From: Azorinus chamasolen
Taxonomy: Eukaryota > Mollusca > Bivalvia > Cardiida > Solecurtidae
DNA: 64,000 bases
NCBI GenBank assembly: GCA_963576725.1
Contig: OY755241.1
Span: forward strand, 28,398,853-28,462,852
Reading direction: 5' to 3'
Shown here: piece after piece, positions 55,078-64,000 of the stretch
Layout of the letters: every line of letters begins with the position of its first letter
How positions within the stretch are numbered: the first letter of the stretch is position 1
Notes under the pieces: model-generated
Seen by the model: only the letters and a program-made list of their open reading frames with translations
Told to the model about the DNA's origin: nothing
Database searches by the model: none
Position numbers and translations under genes: made by a program

Positions 55078-55194
55078 CCCCGTCGCCTAAAGGCGGGGGC
55101 GGAAAAATAATGACATCATGAATATTAATTAGATAAATTGCTATACTAGCACATGGACACTGGGATTCGTGGTCATGGCCGAAACTCTAGAATC

Positions 55195-55310
55195 ATATTT
55201 ATTTCATAAGCAAACAGAGCAGACCCCGGTCGGACGGCTCATACAGGATATGTCTGATATAAGTATATTCTATTTGCAAACACATAGAAAGGCGTATTTA
55301 CAGAATAAAT
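55195..55310 (+). mobile_element. Subfamily E hairpin, relic
   Basis: 'gcaaacagagcagaccccggtcggacggctc' with a decayed right arm. Confidence 0.5.
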
Positions 55311-55324
55311 GGACCAACTCCAAA

Positions 55325-56190
55325 CAGCCACTTATGTGTTCTACATTATACATGTATAGTCACCTATCGTATTCTGCATTTCGCAGTCATATATTGTGTT
55401 CCACATTAAGCATTCATCTGTCGTGTGCTACATTAAATGCCTACAAAAAGCAATCACCTCATGTGTTGTACATAAGGCTGTAATACATCGTGTTCTACTT
55501 AACCCTTTCCAGCATATTGACGACTTTTGACGACTCTGTAGAAGTCACTTTATGAAACCACTGTGATAGATAGAGCATTTGCTCATATAGGAGCAAATGC
55601 TCTATTTATCACAATGGTTTCAGACTACAAAATTCTAAAATTTTTCCTTTTCTCTGGTTCATGATCCTTTTCGGTAGATTTATTAAAAGAGGTTGTATCT
55701 AAAATAGCCTATACGGTAAACGGTTAAGCATTGAGCAGGTAACTGCCATGTTCATTAAGCAGTCGCCTATCATGTTCTACATTATGAAGTCGCCTATCGT
55801 GTTGTACATAAAGCTGTAACACACCGTGTTCTACATTAAGCAGTCGCATATCATTATAAAGGCGTCTTTCGTGTTGTACATAAAGCTGTAACACACCGTG
55901 TTCTACATTAAGCCGTCGCATATCGTGTTCTACATCAAGCAGTCACATATCATTATAAAGGCGTCTTTCGTGTTGTACATAAAGCTGTAACACACCGTGT
56001 TCTACATTAAGCCGTCGCATATCATGTTCTACATCAAGCTGTAACACATCGTGTTTTACATTTAGCAGGTACATATCACATTCTACATTAAGCTGTCACC
56101 TAACATGTTCTACATTATCTAGCCACCTATAATGTACATAAAGCTGTAACACATCGTGTTCTACATTTAAGTACCTGTCAGATTCTAACC
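55325..56190 (+). repeat. Minisatellite 'gttctacattaagcagtcgcatatc', interrupted
   Basis: ~27-bp units cover 55325-55498 and 55728-56190, with the D MITE between. An 'acataaagctgtaacacaccgt' variant alternates to give an 80-90 bp higher-order unit (55800-56040). Confidence 0.88.
55499..55727 (+). mobile_element. TTAA MITE, subfamily D, inside the array
   Basis: TTAACCCTTTCCAGC to GGTAAACGGTTAA. It is inserted at the TTAA of a 'tctacTTAAgca' unit. Hairpin AGAGCATTTGCTCATATAGG. Confidence 0.88.
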
Positions 56191-56239
56191 AGTCTCTTGT
56201 CGTGTTTTTTCGTTGCTCTTTCAACACAGTGGATCAACC

Positions 56240-56502
56240 ACAGGTGCCAGACGCGTGACAGTTTCATAAATTCTACTGATAAACACTTTCAAATACGTTC
56301 AGTCATCATACTTTGACAGCAGAAAACAAAGTTTTGATTTTTTACGTATAGTATAATACCATGTAAAGGTATGTAATAATATTATACTATACGAAACATG
56401 TTTTATTTCAAAACGTTTTTTTCTGTCAAACTATGATGTCTAAACGTATTTAAAGATGTTTGTCAGTAGTATTTATGAAATGGTAACGCGCTTGGCACCT
56501 GT
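56240..56502. mobile_element. 263-bp palindromic MITE with 10-bp target duplication
   Basis: ACAGGTGCCA and TGGCACCTGT close an almost full-length inverted repeat (GTTTCATAAAT / ATTTATGAAAT and CGTATAGTATAAT / ATTATACTATACG inside). TGGATCAACC is duplicated at 56230-56239 and 56503-56512. Duplications of 9-10 bp point to Mutator-like elements. Confidence 0.85.
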
Positions 56503-56532
56503 TGGATCAACCCGTGATGACTGTTGCAAATA

Positions 56533-56741
56533 CAGTAAAGCCCCTCTATAACAGCCACAAAATTGTGTTAATTAGTTGGTATTTAGAGCAGGTGGCTGCT
56601 TAAACCGATGTGAAAGTAAAACAGAACGCTCCTATAGGAGCGTTATGTTTTACTTTCACATGCTTTAAGCAGTCGCTTGCCTTTAACACAAAATACTTGA
56701 TGTAATTTTAATTTAGTAGCCGTTATAGAGAGGGTTTACTG
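56533..56741 (+). mobile_element. Pogo-like MITE family P
   Basis: CAGTAAAGCCCCTCTATAAC and the inverse ..GAGAGGGTTTACTG, TA flanks, core CGCTCCTATAGGAGCG. Confidence 0.85.
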
Positions 56742-56814
56742 TAGTTTGGATGAAGATGAGACTCCGCGTCAGGGTCCACACTGTTTGTCAATCATACAAT
56801 GTGTTTAACCCTTC

Positions 56815-57051
56815 TCTTGCTGAATTTTAAAATACATTTCTCCTTCGGTAACGCCCTGTTGTATAATTACATATATCTCCACTGTGTACAAGTATTTCGC
56901 TGTACAATCACTGCTGTGAAATGCATTGGTTGCACAATCAACTTGTAAATAGTGCAGACCCTGATGAGACAGCTCCTGCAGGAGCTGTCTCATCTGGGTC
57001 TGCATTATTTACAGGTAGGTATATTGACGTAAATATCAAGCGAAGGGTTAA
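56815..57051 (-). mobile_element. TTAA MITE, subfamily C, copy 6
   Basis: TTAACCCTTCTCTTGC to TCAAGCGAAGGGTTAA, opposite in direction to copies 2-5. Core GAGACAGCTCCTGCAGGAGC. Confidence 0.88.
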
Positions 57052-57107
57052 AAGAAATGAAAGAAATTGTACTTTCAGAATTGTAGTATATGTCGACTTT
57101 AGCAGAC

Positions 57108-57715
57108 GTTTAATGTAGAACACAATTAGAATACTGCTGAATGTAGAACACGACAGATAACATATCAATGCAGAACACGGATGATGATTTATCAATGCAA
57201 ATCGTGATAGACAATTGCTTAATGTAGAACACAATATGGCACTGCTAAATTTTGATCATAATATATGACTGCTTAATGTAGAACACGACAGATAATCCCT
57301 TAGTGCAGAATATGATATAACACGATATATGACTGCTTAATGTACAACACGATAAGTGACTGCTTAATGTAGAACACAATATATGACTGCTTAATGTAAA
57401 ACACGATATATGACTGCTAATGTAGAGCACGATATGTGAATGCTTAATGCAGAACACGATATATGACTGCTTAATGTAGAACACGATATGTGACTGCTTA
57501 ATGTAGAACACGATATGTGACTGCTTAATGTAGAACATGATATGTGACTGCTTAATGTAGAACACGATATATGACTGCTTAATGTAGAACACGATATATG
57601 ACTACTTAATGTAGAACACGATATGTGACTGCTTAATGTAGAACACGATATAAATTTTTATGACTGCTTAATGTAGAACACAGTTTATGACTGATTAATG
57701 TACAACGCGATATAC
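57108..57715 (-). repeat. Inverted partner of the 55.3-56.2 kb minisatellite
   Basis: About 20 units 'gactgcttaatgtagaacacgatatat', the reverse complement of the unit at 55325-56190. Confidence 0.9.
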
Positions 57716-57760
57716 ACGAGTTACTCGGCGTCTCATTTGGATCCAAACTGTTTGCAAGGA
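57716..57760 (+). mobile_element. Subfamily A hairpin, right half
   Basis: 'cgagttactcggcgtctcatttggatccaaactgtttgc' directly joined to the array. Confidence 0.6.
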
Positions 57761-57836
57761 TACTCGCATATCCACCCTTGCAGCAAACCTCGCAAGTCGC
57801 TCCTCAGTGAGGGTAGATATATTTGATACAACCTAC

Positions 57837-57981
57837 CAAACAATTTTATACAGTCGCCGGTGTTACAATAGTTCCCACCACAGCAGATGTTGCAGCCCAC
57901 AAAAATGTTTCTCCGCCCACTTCCTACTATGGCAGAAGTCTTCCGGTACTCGAGTAACCGTTTGGTGGCCTCCAGACATAC
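57837..57981 (-). CDS. Ly6 gene exon: C-terminal part of the Ly6 domain
   Basis: 145 nt; acceptor AATTAATACAG, donor TTTG|GTAGGT. It encodes VCLEATKRLLEYRK...VGCNICCGGNYCNTGDC. The C-x2-CC-x4-CN ending is the most diagnostic Ly6/uPAR motif in the window. Confidence 0.75.
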
Positions 57982-60900
57982 CTGTATTAATTAGTTTATA
58001 TTTTATGGTGGCAAATGCACACATTTTAGCCATGACTGAGACTATGGTATCGTATTCATATTTTTCCATTAGCAAATAGAGCAGCATCTGATTAGACGGC
58101 GCCTGGTGGATCTAATAAGTGTGCAAGTGTGTGGAAGTTAAAGGAGTATCCATGTGGTAAAAGGTTAAAAATCAACATTGCAATCGGACCCCGACCATGA
58201 CGGTTCACCTGTACCTGACTCGGTTGTATGTAGTCTTTACAAATACACCTGACTCGACTGCATATAGTCCTTACAGCTACACTTGACTAAGTTGCATGTA
58301 GTCTTTACACCTACACCTAACTCGGTTGTATGTAGTCTTTACACCTACACCTGACTCGGTTGTATGTAGTCTTTACACCTACACATGACTTGGTTGTAAA
58401 TAGTATTTACACCTACACATGACTTGGTTGTAGGTAGTCATTACTATATACCTGACTCGGTTGTATGGAGTATTTACACCTACGCCTGACTTGGTTGCAT
58501 GTAGTCTTTATCCATAGACCTGACTCGGTTGCAGGTAGCCTTTATCCCTACACCTGACTCGGTTGTAGGTAGCCTTTATCCCTACACCTGACTCGGTGTT
58601 AGGTAGCCTTTATCCATACACCTGACTCGGTTGTATGTTGTCTTTATCCCTACATATGACTCGGTTGTATGTAGATTTTATATCTACACCTGACTCGGTG
58701 GTATGTAGTCATTATCCCTACGCCTGACTCGATCGTATGTGGTCTTTATCCCTACACCTGACTCGGTCGTATGTAGTCTTTATCCCTACACCTGTCTCGG
58801 TGTTAGGTAGTATTTATCCCTACATCTAACTTGGTTGTAGCTTGTAGGCAGTCTTTATCCCTGCACCTGACTCGGTTGTATGAAGTCTTTATCCCTACAC
58901 CTGACTCGGTGTTAGGTAGTATTTATCCCTACACCTGACTCGGTGGTATGTAGTCTTTATCCCTACACCTGACTCGGTGGTATGTAGTCTTTATCCCTAC
59001 ACCTGACTCGGTGGTAGGTAGTATTTATCCCTACACCTGACTCGGTGGTATGTAGTCTTTATCCCTACACCTGACTCGGTTGTATGAATTCTTTATCCCT
59101 ACACCTGACTCGGTGTTAAGTAGTATTTATCCCTACATCTAACTTGGTTGTAGCTTGTAGGTAGTCTTTATCCCTACACCTGACTCGTTTGTATGAATTC
59201 TTTATCCCTACACCTGACTCGGTTGCATGTAGTATTTACCCCTACACATAACTCGCCTGTATGTAGTCTTCCGACACTAAACATGTTGCTGCCGCTTCGA
59301 TGGCGGCTACACTACAGTATACCAGACACTTGTGGAATTAATTTTGTCATGACGTTGTAGCACGCCGTAACTGTTTCCAACGAAAATGTTGCCCAAACGC
59401 CGGGATTATTAATCTTAGATCATTCTACTTATAATTACTTTTAATAACACTATGTTTTCTGTTACTACTTGCTCATGCATTCTTATTCTTGCGAACATAG
59501 AACGAGACCTGCGGTGCGCTCTGTATCTAACCCATTTGCTCCCAGTGGATTCTTCCATGTTTATATATTGGATTAATCCATTTTTTTTATCTAAGGGGTG
59601 CCTGGCCTAAATTTTCAATTTCGTTTTGTTTTATATTGAACTTCCTATCAGCAAACAGTGTAGACTCTGATCAGACGCCGCATTATGCGGCGTCTGATCA
59701 GAGTCTACACAGTTTGCCTACGTCCCATATATGGGATCGTTGGAGCAAATGGGTTAAAGCATAACCCTCCCAGTTATTAGTCACTGTTGTCCTGTGCAAA
59801 CAGTGTATACCCAGATGAAAGGGTTCCTAGAGGAGTCAGATTTTATTGTAGACTCAGACAGGCGATAAGTAAAGAAATATATTGCCAGGATACTTTGTTA
59901 CACATTCATTGCATCAACGTGGACGAAACGTTCATAATCAGAAATTGCCGGGGGAGATAACGGTTAGCTTCAATACAGACATAAACGACTTCTAGTGAGA
60001 GATTTGAGTATTAATGAAACAAATAACGAAAGATATTTAACACGACAGAACTAAGAAATAAATACACTCACGTGCTTATTTAAGCAACCAAATGTGTATT
60101 CGTGGACTTTTCCGCTGGCAGCTGGAACGATAAGTGTTTGAACCCCACACATCTGCAACAGAACAGAGGAAAGAACAAAATAACCGTAACACTAAATGCA
60201 AGTAAATATGAGAACACAGGTATTAAAACCAACTGGTAGCTTAATACACGATGAAAGTATATAGAAACCTCCTGTAGGAGCTTTCGGTATTACTTTCGTA
60301 TAAAATAAACTATCGCCTGCATTTAAAGACTATTCATTAACATAGTTGCTTTAGGGAAGCCAGTGTCCAAATAAAATCTTAAGGAAGCTCGGCGATGTTT
60401 AATACTCTGCTGTTGATTTCCGCTGGAGGATTCACATAATTTAGTTGCAACCTATAGTAGCCCTGTACACCATAAATACGCATTTCTGAGCCTCTGCAAA
60501 CATAGTAGACCCGAGTCAGACGGCTCGTGTAGGAGGCGTCTGATCCGGATCTACCATGCTTTCAAATGATACAGTAGATACATTACTATATACAGTAAAA
60601 CCTCTCTATAACGGCCACTAAATTACATCAAGTATTTTGTGTTGAAGACAGGTGGCTGTTTAATGCAAGGTGAAAGTAAAACAGAACGCTCCTATAGGAG
60701 CGTTCTGTTTTACTTTCACCTTGCTTTAAGCAGCCGCCTGTCCTAAATACCAACTAATTAACACAATTTAATGGCCGTTATAGATAGAGGTTTTACTGTA
60801 GTTTCAATGAAAAAGAATTGCCTGTGCCAAAATAATGGAACAGTAACGTTTGTCATGAGGATATTGAACAGTAATGTGAAATGACTTTAGTTATATGTTA

Positions 60901-63389
60901 GGAGGATATGGAACAGTAATGTGAATGAAATGTATGTGATGTTTACTGTATGGCTCATACATGTACTTTTAATATGTTAAACCTTATCAAGGTGATTTGA
61001 CCTCCATTTTAACCAACGTTGGTCTCGTTTGACTGAGAGTAATACACAGTATAACAAAGCGATCACCAAAATATCTAATTCTGGGTTTTGAAGGCAGGTG
61101 GTAGCTACAAACAGGCCGAAAGTTATGTAGCACGTTCATGCGGGGGTTTCTGCATTACTTTCGCCCAGCATTTAGCAACCACCCGCTTTTAACCCATTCC
61201 CTCATATTGAAGACTTTTGACGCCTATACACTATGGAGCAAATGCTCTATTTATCATAATGGCTTCTAAACTGCACAATTATTTCCTTTTCTATAGTAAA
61301 TGCTCCTTTCCGGTAGAGTTGTTCAAAGTGGTAGGGTTTACTCTTAAAGAGGTTGCTTTAGAGGGTTTTAACGGCACCCCTCTAATCTGCAGGTATTTAT
61401 CGACACCCCTCTTATCTGCAGGTATTTAACGACACCCCTCTAATTTGCAGGTGTTTAACGACACCCCTCTTATCTGTAGGTATTTAACGGCACCCCTCTT
61501 ATCTGCAGGTATGTTCTTATTACCTCATCAACCTTATACGTCTTTAGATCGTTACATGTCTCCGGATCAAGGGCCTGGTCACATTTATAGCAGTGGGCTA
61601 AGCCTTGCAAGCCTGTCGATAAACGTAGCATCTGAGTGTCACGAAAGTTAAGAATATACATATATACATGTACTAGTGTTTATATAAAAGTGTTTTTTAT
61701 TTCGCCAAGAGTGTCCGTTGCATATAAGGATGCATATTGAGCTTTACCAGGAATATTCCATATGAAATAAAACAGCTATAGATATTTGTCAAGATTATTT
61801 TCTGTGTATTAGTACAGCTGTAGATCGTTACCGTTAATATCCGATATGTATTAAAACATCTACATATCTTTACCGATAATATCCGATATGCATTAGACGA
61901 GCTAAAGATCTTTACCGATAATACCCTCTGTGCAATAGAACAGTTACATATCTTTATTGAGAATTCCCTCTTTGCAATGGAAGTTACATATCTTTATTGA
62001 GAATTCCCTCTTTGCATTAGATCCCTCTCAGACACGGGATCGAACCCGGGTCGTCAGGTTCGCAGTCATGCACTCTACCACATCGCAATAAAAGCGCGCT
62101 TGTACAGCAATGTCGTATAAGTGATGATAAACCTACATACTGTGACATGCATGTATGAAGTTAAGGGTTTTCTCAAAATTGTATGTTCTATGCAGGTTGA
62201 AAGTAGGCAATAAACGTTTGTATCGCCACAATTTCAAAATACTCAATACTCTGCACGTTCATGTGAAATGACATTGTCTACATAGAGTTATCGCCCTTAC
62301 TACATGTTTCTAACTAATGTTGTAACAAGAACAGCAATCTTTAAAAGATATTACCAAGATTGGATAGAGATTAAAGAGTCATCTTAACCCTTTCGCTGCC
62401 AATGCCGGATCTGTGATTACCTATGCAAACAGTTTGGATCCAGATGAGACGCCGAGTAACTCGGTGTCTGATCAGGAACCAAACTGTTTGTTACTGTTAC
62501 TATGTTTTTTAAACAAAAATGAAGAAAATAAAAAACATGAAAATTTGTAGCAGACGACAAAGTTAGCAGACGACAGAGTTTGGCAGCGAAAGGGTTAAAG
62601 ACAAATGATACTTGGCCGAGTGTTCGGATAAGGAATGTTTGGTGTATAACTCTAGGATAAGGAATGTTTGGTGAATAACTCTAGGATAAGGAATGTTTGG
62701 TGTATAACTCTGGGGTTACAGTGGAGTTTGAGTTTGATGCAGTCTGGCATATGGTGTATGTCAAACCATCCTTCCCACTTTTACCTCATGGAGACACCTT
62801 TTAATGCACTGGCAAACAGAGAAGACGCAGATCACACAGTTCCATATGGTAACCGTCTGATCTTGGTCTGTTCTTTTTCATACTTAGATAATATGATTAT
62901 TCAGTTTCTGCCATGGCCAAATATTGCTTTGTTCATATTATAAAGCGTCAATTAATGAATATTCACGAATAATTAATTCTTGTATAGATACAGTAAAACC
63001 TCTCTATAACGACCACTAAATTACATCAATATTTTTGTGTTAAAGGCAGATGACTGCTTAAAGCAAGGTGAAAGTAAAACAGAACGCTCCTATAGGACTT
63101 GCTTTAAGCAGTCACCTGCCCTAAATACCAACTAATTAACACAATTTAGTGGCCGTTATATAGAGGTTTTACTGTATGTCATAAAGTTAAGATTTAACTT
63201 ATTTAAGCCTTTATATCTGAACATCAAACTTCACTTACTAGAAGATAAGGTGCCTAGCAGTCCACATAGCTTCTCGTTGCAATTGTGAGCGGTCTCGTTC
63301 CGGGCTCCACCTTGACAGCACTTAGAACACGCCACAAGGAAGTCACCGACGCCCCTCCTTCCAACTGACGGGGCTTTGTTTAAACATGC
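57837..63389 (-). CDS. Tandem Ly6/uPAR-domain gene, partial, 4 visible exons
   Basis: Exons in transcript order are 63389-63239, 61612-61524, 60152-60072 and 57981-57837, all with AG acceptors and GT donors and with phases that fit. The first carries the C-terminal part of one domain (C...CSKCC...CN). The next three make one full three-finger domain with ten cysteines in the Ly6/uPAR pattern: HCYKCDQALDPETC, then EMCG, FGCLNKHVC, and VGCNICCGGNYCN. Such proteins are secreted or GPI-anchored and bind other proteins; the ligand is unknown. The gene begins beyond position 64000. The introns are filled with arrays (58.2-59.3 kb, 61.37-61.51 kb, 61.8-62.0 kb) and MITEs. Confidence rests on cysteine spacing plus splice phase, not on a search. 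Confidence 0.72.
58065..58172 (+). mobile_element. Subfamily E MITE, degraded
   Basis: 'agcaaatagagcagcatctgattagacgg' to 'ggtaaaaggttaa'. Confidence 0.45.
58195..59268 (+). repeat. 34-bp minisatellite 'ctacacctgactcggttgtatgtagtctttatcc'
   Basis: About 31 units, the longest array here. It lies in an intron of the Ly6 gene. A larger block ('gtatttatccctacatctaacttggttgtagcttgtagg') recurs at 58810 and 59120, showing segmental duplication in the array. Confidence 0.92.
59527..59757 (-). mobile_element. TTAA MITE, subfamily H, copy 2 inverted
   Basis: CTAACCCATTTGC to GCAAATGGGTTAA. Hairpin TCAGACGCCGCATTATGCGG. Confidence 0.85.
60072..60152 (-). CDS. Ly6 gene exon: middle of the Ly6 domain
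   Basis: 81 nt, phase 0 in and out. A strong acceptor (TTTCCTCTGTTCTGTTGCAG) and donor (CAC|GTGAGTG) bound MCGVQTLIVPAASGK and VHEYTFGCLNKH. These supply cysteines 4 and 5 of the domain. Confidence 0.68.
60225..60335 (+). mobile_element. P-type hairpin relic
   Basis: 'actggtagcttaatacacgatgaaagtat' pairs with 'attactttcgtataaaataaactatcgcctgc'. Confidence 0.4.
60465..60565 (+). mobile_element. Subfamily E hairpin, degraded
   Basis: 'gcaaacatagtagacccgagtcagacggctcgtgtaggaggcgtctgatccggatctac'. No TTAA ends. Confidence 0.5.
60593..60798 (+). mobile_element. Pogo-like MITE family P, best-preserved copy
   Basis: CAGTAAAACCTCTCTATAAC ends, TA flanks, core AACGCTCCTATAGGAGCGTT perfect. Confidence 0.9.
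61085..61350 (+). mobile_element. P-type relic followed by a truncated subfamily D MITE
   Basis: 61085-61188 has 'ggcaggtggtagctaca' and 'tagcaaccacccgc' arms. TTAACCCATTCCCTC at 61189 opens a D element whose right part ends near 61350, where the next array starts. Confidence 0.5.
61370..61512 (+). repeat. ~29-bp minisatellite 'cacccctcttatctgcaggtatttaacga'
   Basis: Five units, ending 12 bp before the Ly6 exon at 61524. On the minus strand each unit contains CCTGCAGA and TTAAATAC. Confidence 0.9.
61524..61612 (-). CDS. Ly6 gene exon: first third of a Ly6 domain
   Basis: 89 nt; it enters with 2 nt completing a Ser codon and leaves in phase 0 (donor GATGAG|GTAATA). It encodes LQGLAHCYKCDQALDPETCN, the CxxC...DPxxC signature that opens Ly6/uPAR domains. 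It lies next to the 30-bp array at 61370-61512. Confidence 0.68.
61795..62025 (+). repeat. Minisatellite 'atctttaccgataatatccgatatgcatta'
   Basis: About five ~45-bp units. The last two differ (ttattgagaattccctctttgca). Confidence 0.75.
62030..62100 (-). repeat. tRNA-like sequence
   Basis: The minus strand reads TTGCGATGTGGTAGAGTGCA (A box) and GACCCGGGTTCGATCCCGTG (B box). It looks like an Arg-type tRNA relic. The anticodon and acceptor stems do not close. Confidence 0.5.
62384..62598 (+). mobile_element. TTAA MITE, subfamily A, best-preserved copy
   Basis: TTAACCCTTTCGCTGCCAA and TTGGCAGCGAAAGGGTTAA form perfect 19-bp inverted ends including the target. A hairpin lies at 62425-62492. Confidence 0.92.
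62618..62712 (+). repeat. ~29-bp tandem repeat, 3 copies
   Basis: 'ggataaggaatgtttggtgtataactcta' three times, almost unchanged. Confidence 0.9.
62780..62965 (+). mobile_element. Subfamily E MITE, degraded
   Basis: 'ggcaaacagagaagacgcagatcacacagttcc' and 'attaatgaatattcacgaa'. Confidence 0.5.
62991..63174 (+). mobile_element. Pogo-like MITE family P
   Basis: CAGTAAAACCTCTCTATAAC and inverse ends with TA. The right side of the hairpin loop is deleted. It ends 64 bp before the Ly6 exon at 63239. Confidence 0.85.
63239..63389 (-). CDS. Ly6 gene exon: second half of an upstream Ly6 domain
   Basis: 151 nt, phase 0 at entry, one base left over at exit (donor A|GTAAGTGA). It encodes ACLNKAPSVGRRG...VACSKCCQGG and then HNCNEKLCG, aligned with the same part of the domain encoded at 57837-57981. 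The acceptor ATATCCAG is weak in pyrimidines. The first part of this domain must lie beyond the right edge. Confidence 0.62.
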
Positions 63390-63639
63390 CTGGATATCAT
63401 GAATCATAATTTTACACTAGTCACTAGTTCAAAACATATTTTATCACAGATTCTGTCCTGAAAGAGCCTAGCTCCACAATAAAAAAACTCGACTTAGAAG
63501 GCGTAGCTTAAAACGCGTGAAGTAAAAACGCTTCACTTAAACATTGTGATGTAAAAAGCGTGGTAGAAAGACCTTAAGTGTCATTCTGCTAAAGTAATTT
63601 ACTGTTAGTATGGACATCATCTGTATATGCAGAGCAACA

Positions 63640-63800
63640 TACCTGGTATACATGTGTGTACTCAAATATTAAAATCGTCATTTCTCTACCAAAGCCTATA
63701 CCCTGACCACTCTTTAGAATATTTACGAAATTGGTGGAGAAATAAAGGAGTTATCCTTGAAAATTAAATTTACGCATCTTATCTGGAGCTCTGTATATGT
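63640..63800 (+). mobile_element. Palindromic MITE family I, degraded
   Basis: 'cgtcatttctctaccaaagcc' and 'aattggtggagaaataaaggagtt' are the I arms. The centre is deleted. Confidence 0.6.
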
Positions 63801-63819
63801 ATGTACCTGATGTGGACGT

Positions 63820-64000
63820 TTAACCCATTCCCTCATATTGACGCCTCTGTAAAAACACTTCTTGAAACCATTGTGATAAATAGAGCATATGCTCTATTTA
63901 TCACAATGGTTTCATAACTAGATAATTCTATTTTTTTCATTTTCTCTAGTAAATACTCCTTTTCGGTAGATTTAATAAATGTGGTAGGATCTAATAATAG
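63820..64000 (+). mobile_element. TTAA MITE, subfamily D, cut by the window edge
   Basis: TTAACCCATTCCCTC, then hairpin GATAAATAGAGCATATGCTC, then 'ctccttttcggtagattta'. Confidence 0.8.

Noticed and set aside
57245..57592. 115-codon minus ORF with FYIKQSHIV repeats
   Set aside because: Its unit is 27 bp, divisible by 3; the frame is an accident of the array.
58195..59268. CRISPR-like regular repeats
   Set aside because: Direct repeats without unique spacers, in an animal genome; an ordinary minisatellite. The same applies to the other arrays.
62030..62100. Functional tRNA-Arg gene
   Set aside because: The A and B boxes are good, but the acceptor and anticodon stems do not pair; kept only as a tRNA-like relic.

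Overview
The window is animal nuclear DNA, most likely from a bivalve mollusc. It contains small exons with GT-AG introns and is dense in palindromic MITEs and minisatellites. It also carries the tandem repeat blocks containing GGTGAGCTTTTATGATCGCC or 'TTATGGCCCTTG' that I associate with bivalve and gastropod genomes. The species assignment is inference; no search was run.

Host genes. (1) 825-15730 (+) is a complete eight-exon phytanoyl-CoA dioxygenase (PhyH) family gene of 285 codons, assembled here from splice sites and phase. (2) 22729-23772 (+) is an intronless von Willebrand A domain protein of the alpha-kinase vwkA-like type, 347 aa, with a changed first metal-site residue. (3) 57837-63389 (-) holds four phase-compatible exons of a gene with tandem Ly6/uPAR three-finger domains. 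These exons are too short to show up as ORFs. The gene runs off the right edge, and a possible last exon lies at 52799-52863.

Retroelements. A decayed APE-type LINE (about 25750-30945, minus) carries a 2A-like peptide (GDVELNPGP) in its first ORF. A Ty3/gypsy-like LTR element (38701-45272) has two 1201-bp LTRs with no difference seen, a tRNA-Leu primer site, intact gag and protease, and a textbook -1 frameshift site (TTTAAAC plus stem). It has lost RT, RNase H and almost all of integrase in one internal deletion. A second LINE tail lies at 49880-50760 (minus), and a Tc1 transposase relic at 7980-8215 (minus).

MITEs. Two terminal types dominate. One has TTAA ends, with TTAACCC at the left and GGGTTAA at the right (piggyBac-like target), in at least six subfamilies here called A, C, D, E, G and H. 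Each subfamily has its own central hairpin. The other has TA targets and CAGTAAAACCTC termini (pogo/Tigger-like), here called P. Further palindromic families are I, J, a 263-bp element with 10-bp target duplications, and two copies of a ~990-bp element. Several sit within 15-60 bp of PhyH exons, and exons 2 and 4 are boxed in on both sides.

Minisatellites. About 25 arrays occupy much of the remaining space. Several contain TTAA in the unit and have received TTAA elements. One appears seeded from the 3' end and splice donor of PhyH exon 7. Another is an amplified MITE hairpin. A third exists as two arrays in inverted orientation around 56-57 kb. An array of ~23-bp units (32.4-37.2 kb) is split by three separate insertions.

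Layout: 0-16 kb PhyH gene with MITE-filled introns; 16-22.7 kb MITEs and arrays; 22.7-23.8 kb vWA gene; 24-25.2 kb TTAA-rich array with two MITEs; 25.3-31.5 kb LINE inside a molluscan tandem repeat; 31.5-37.2 kb nested repeats; 37.5-46.3 kb MITEs and the LTR element inside a minisatellite; 46.3-57.8 kb MITEs, LINE tails and arrays; 52.8/57.8-63.4 kb Ly6 gene (minus) with arrays in its introns.
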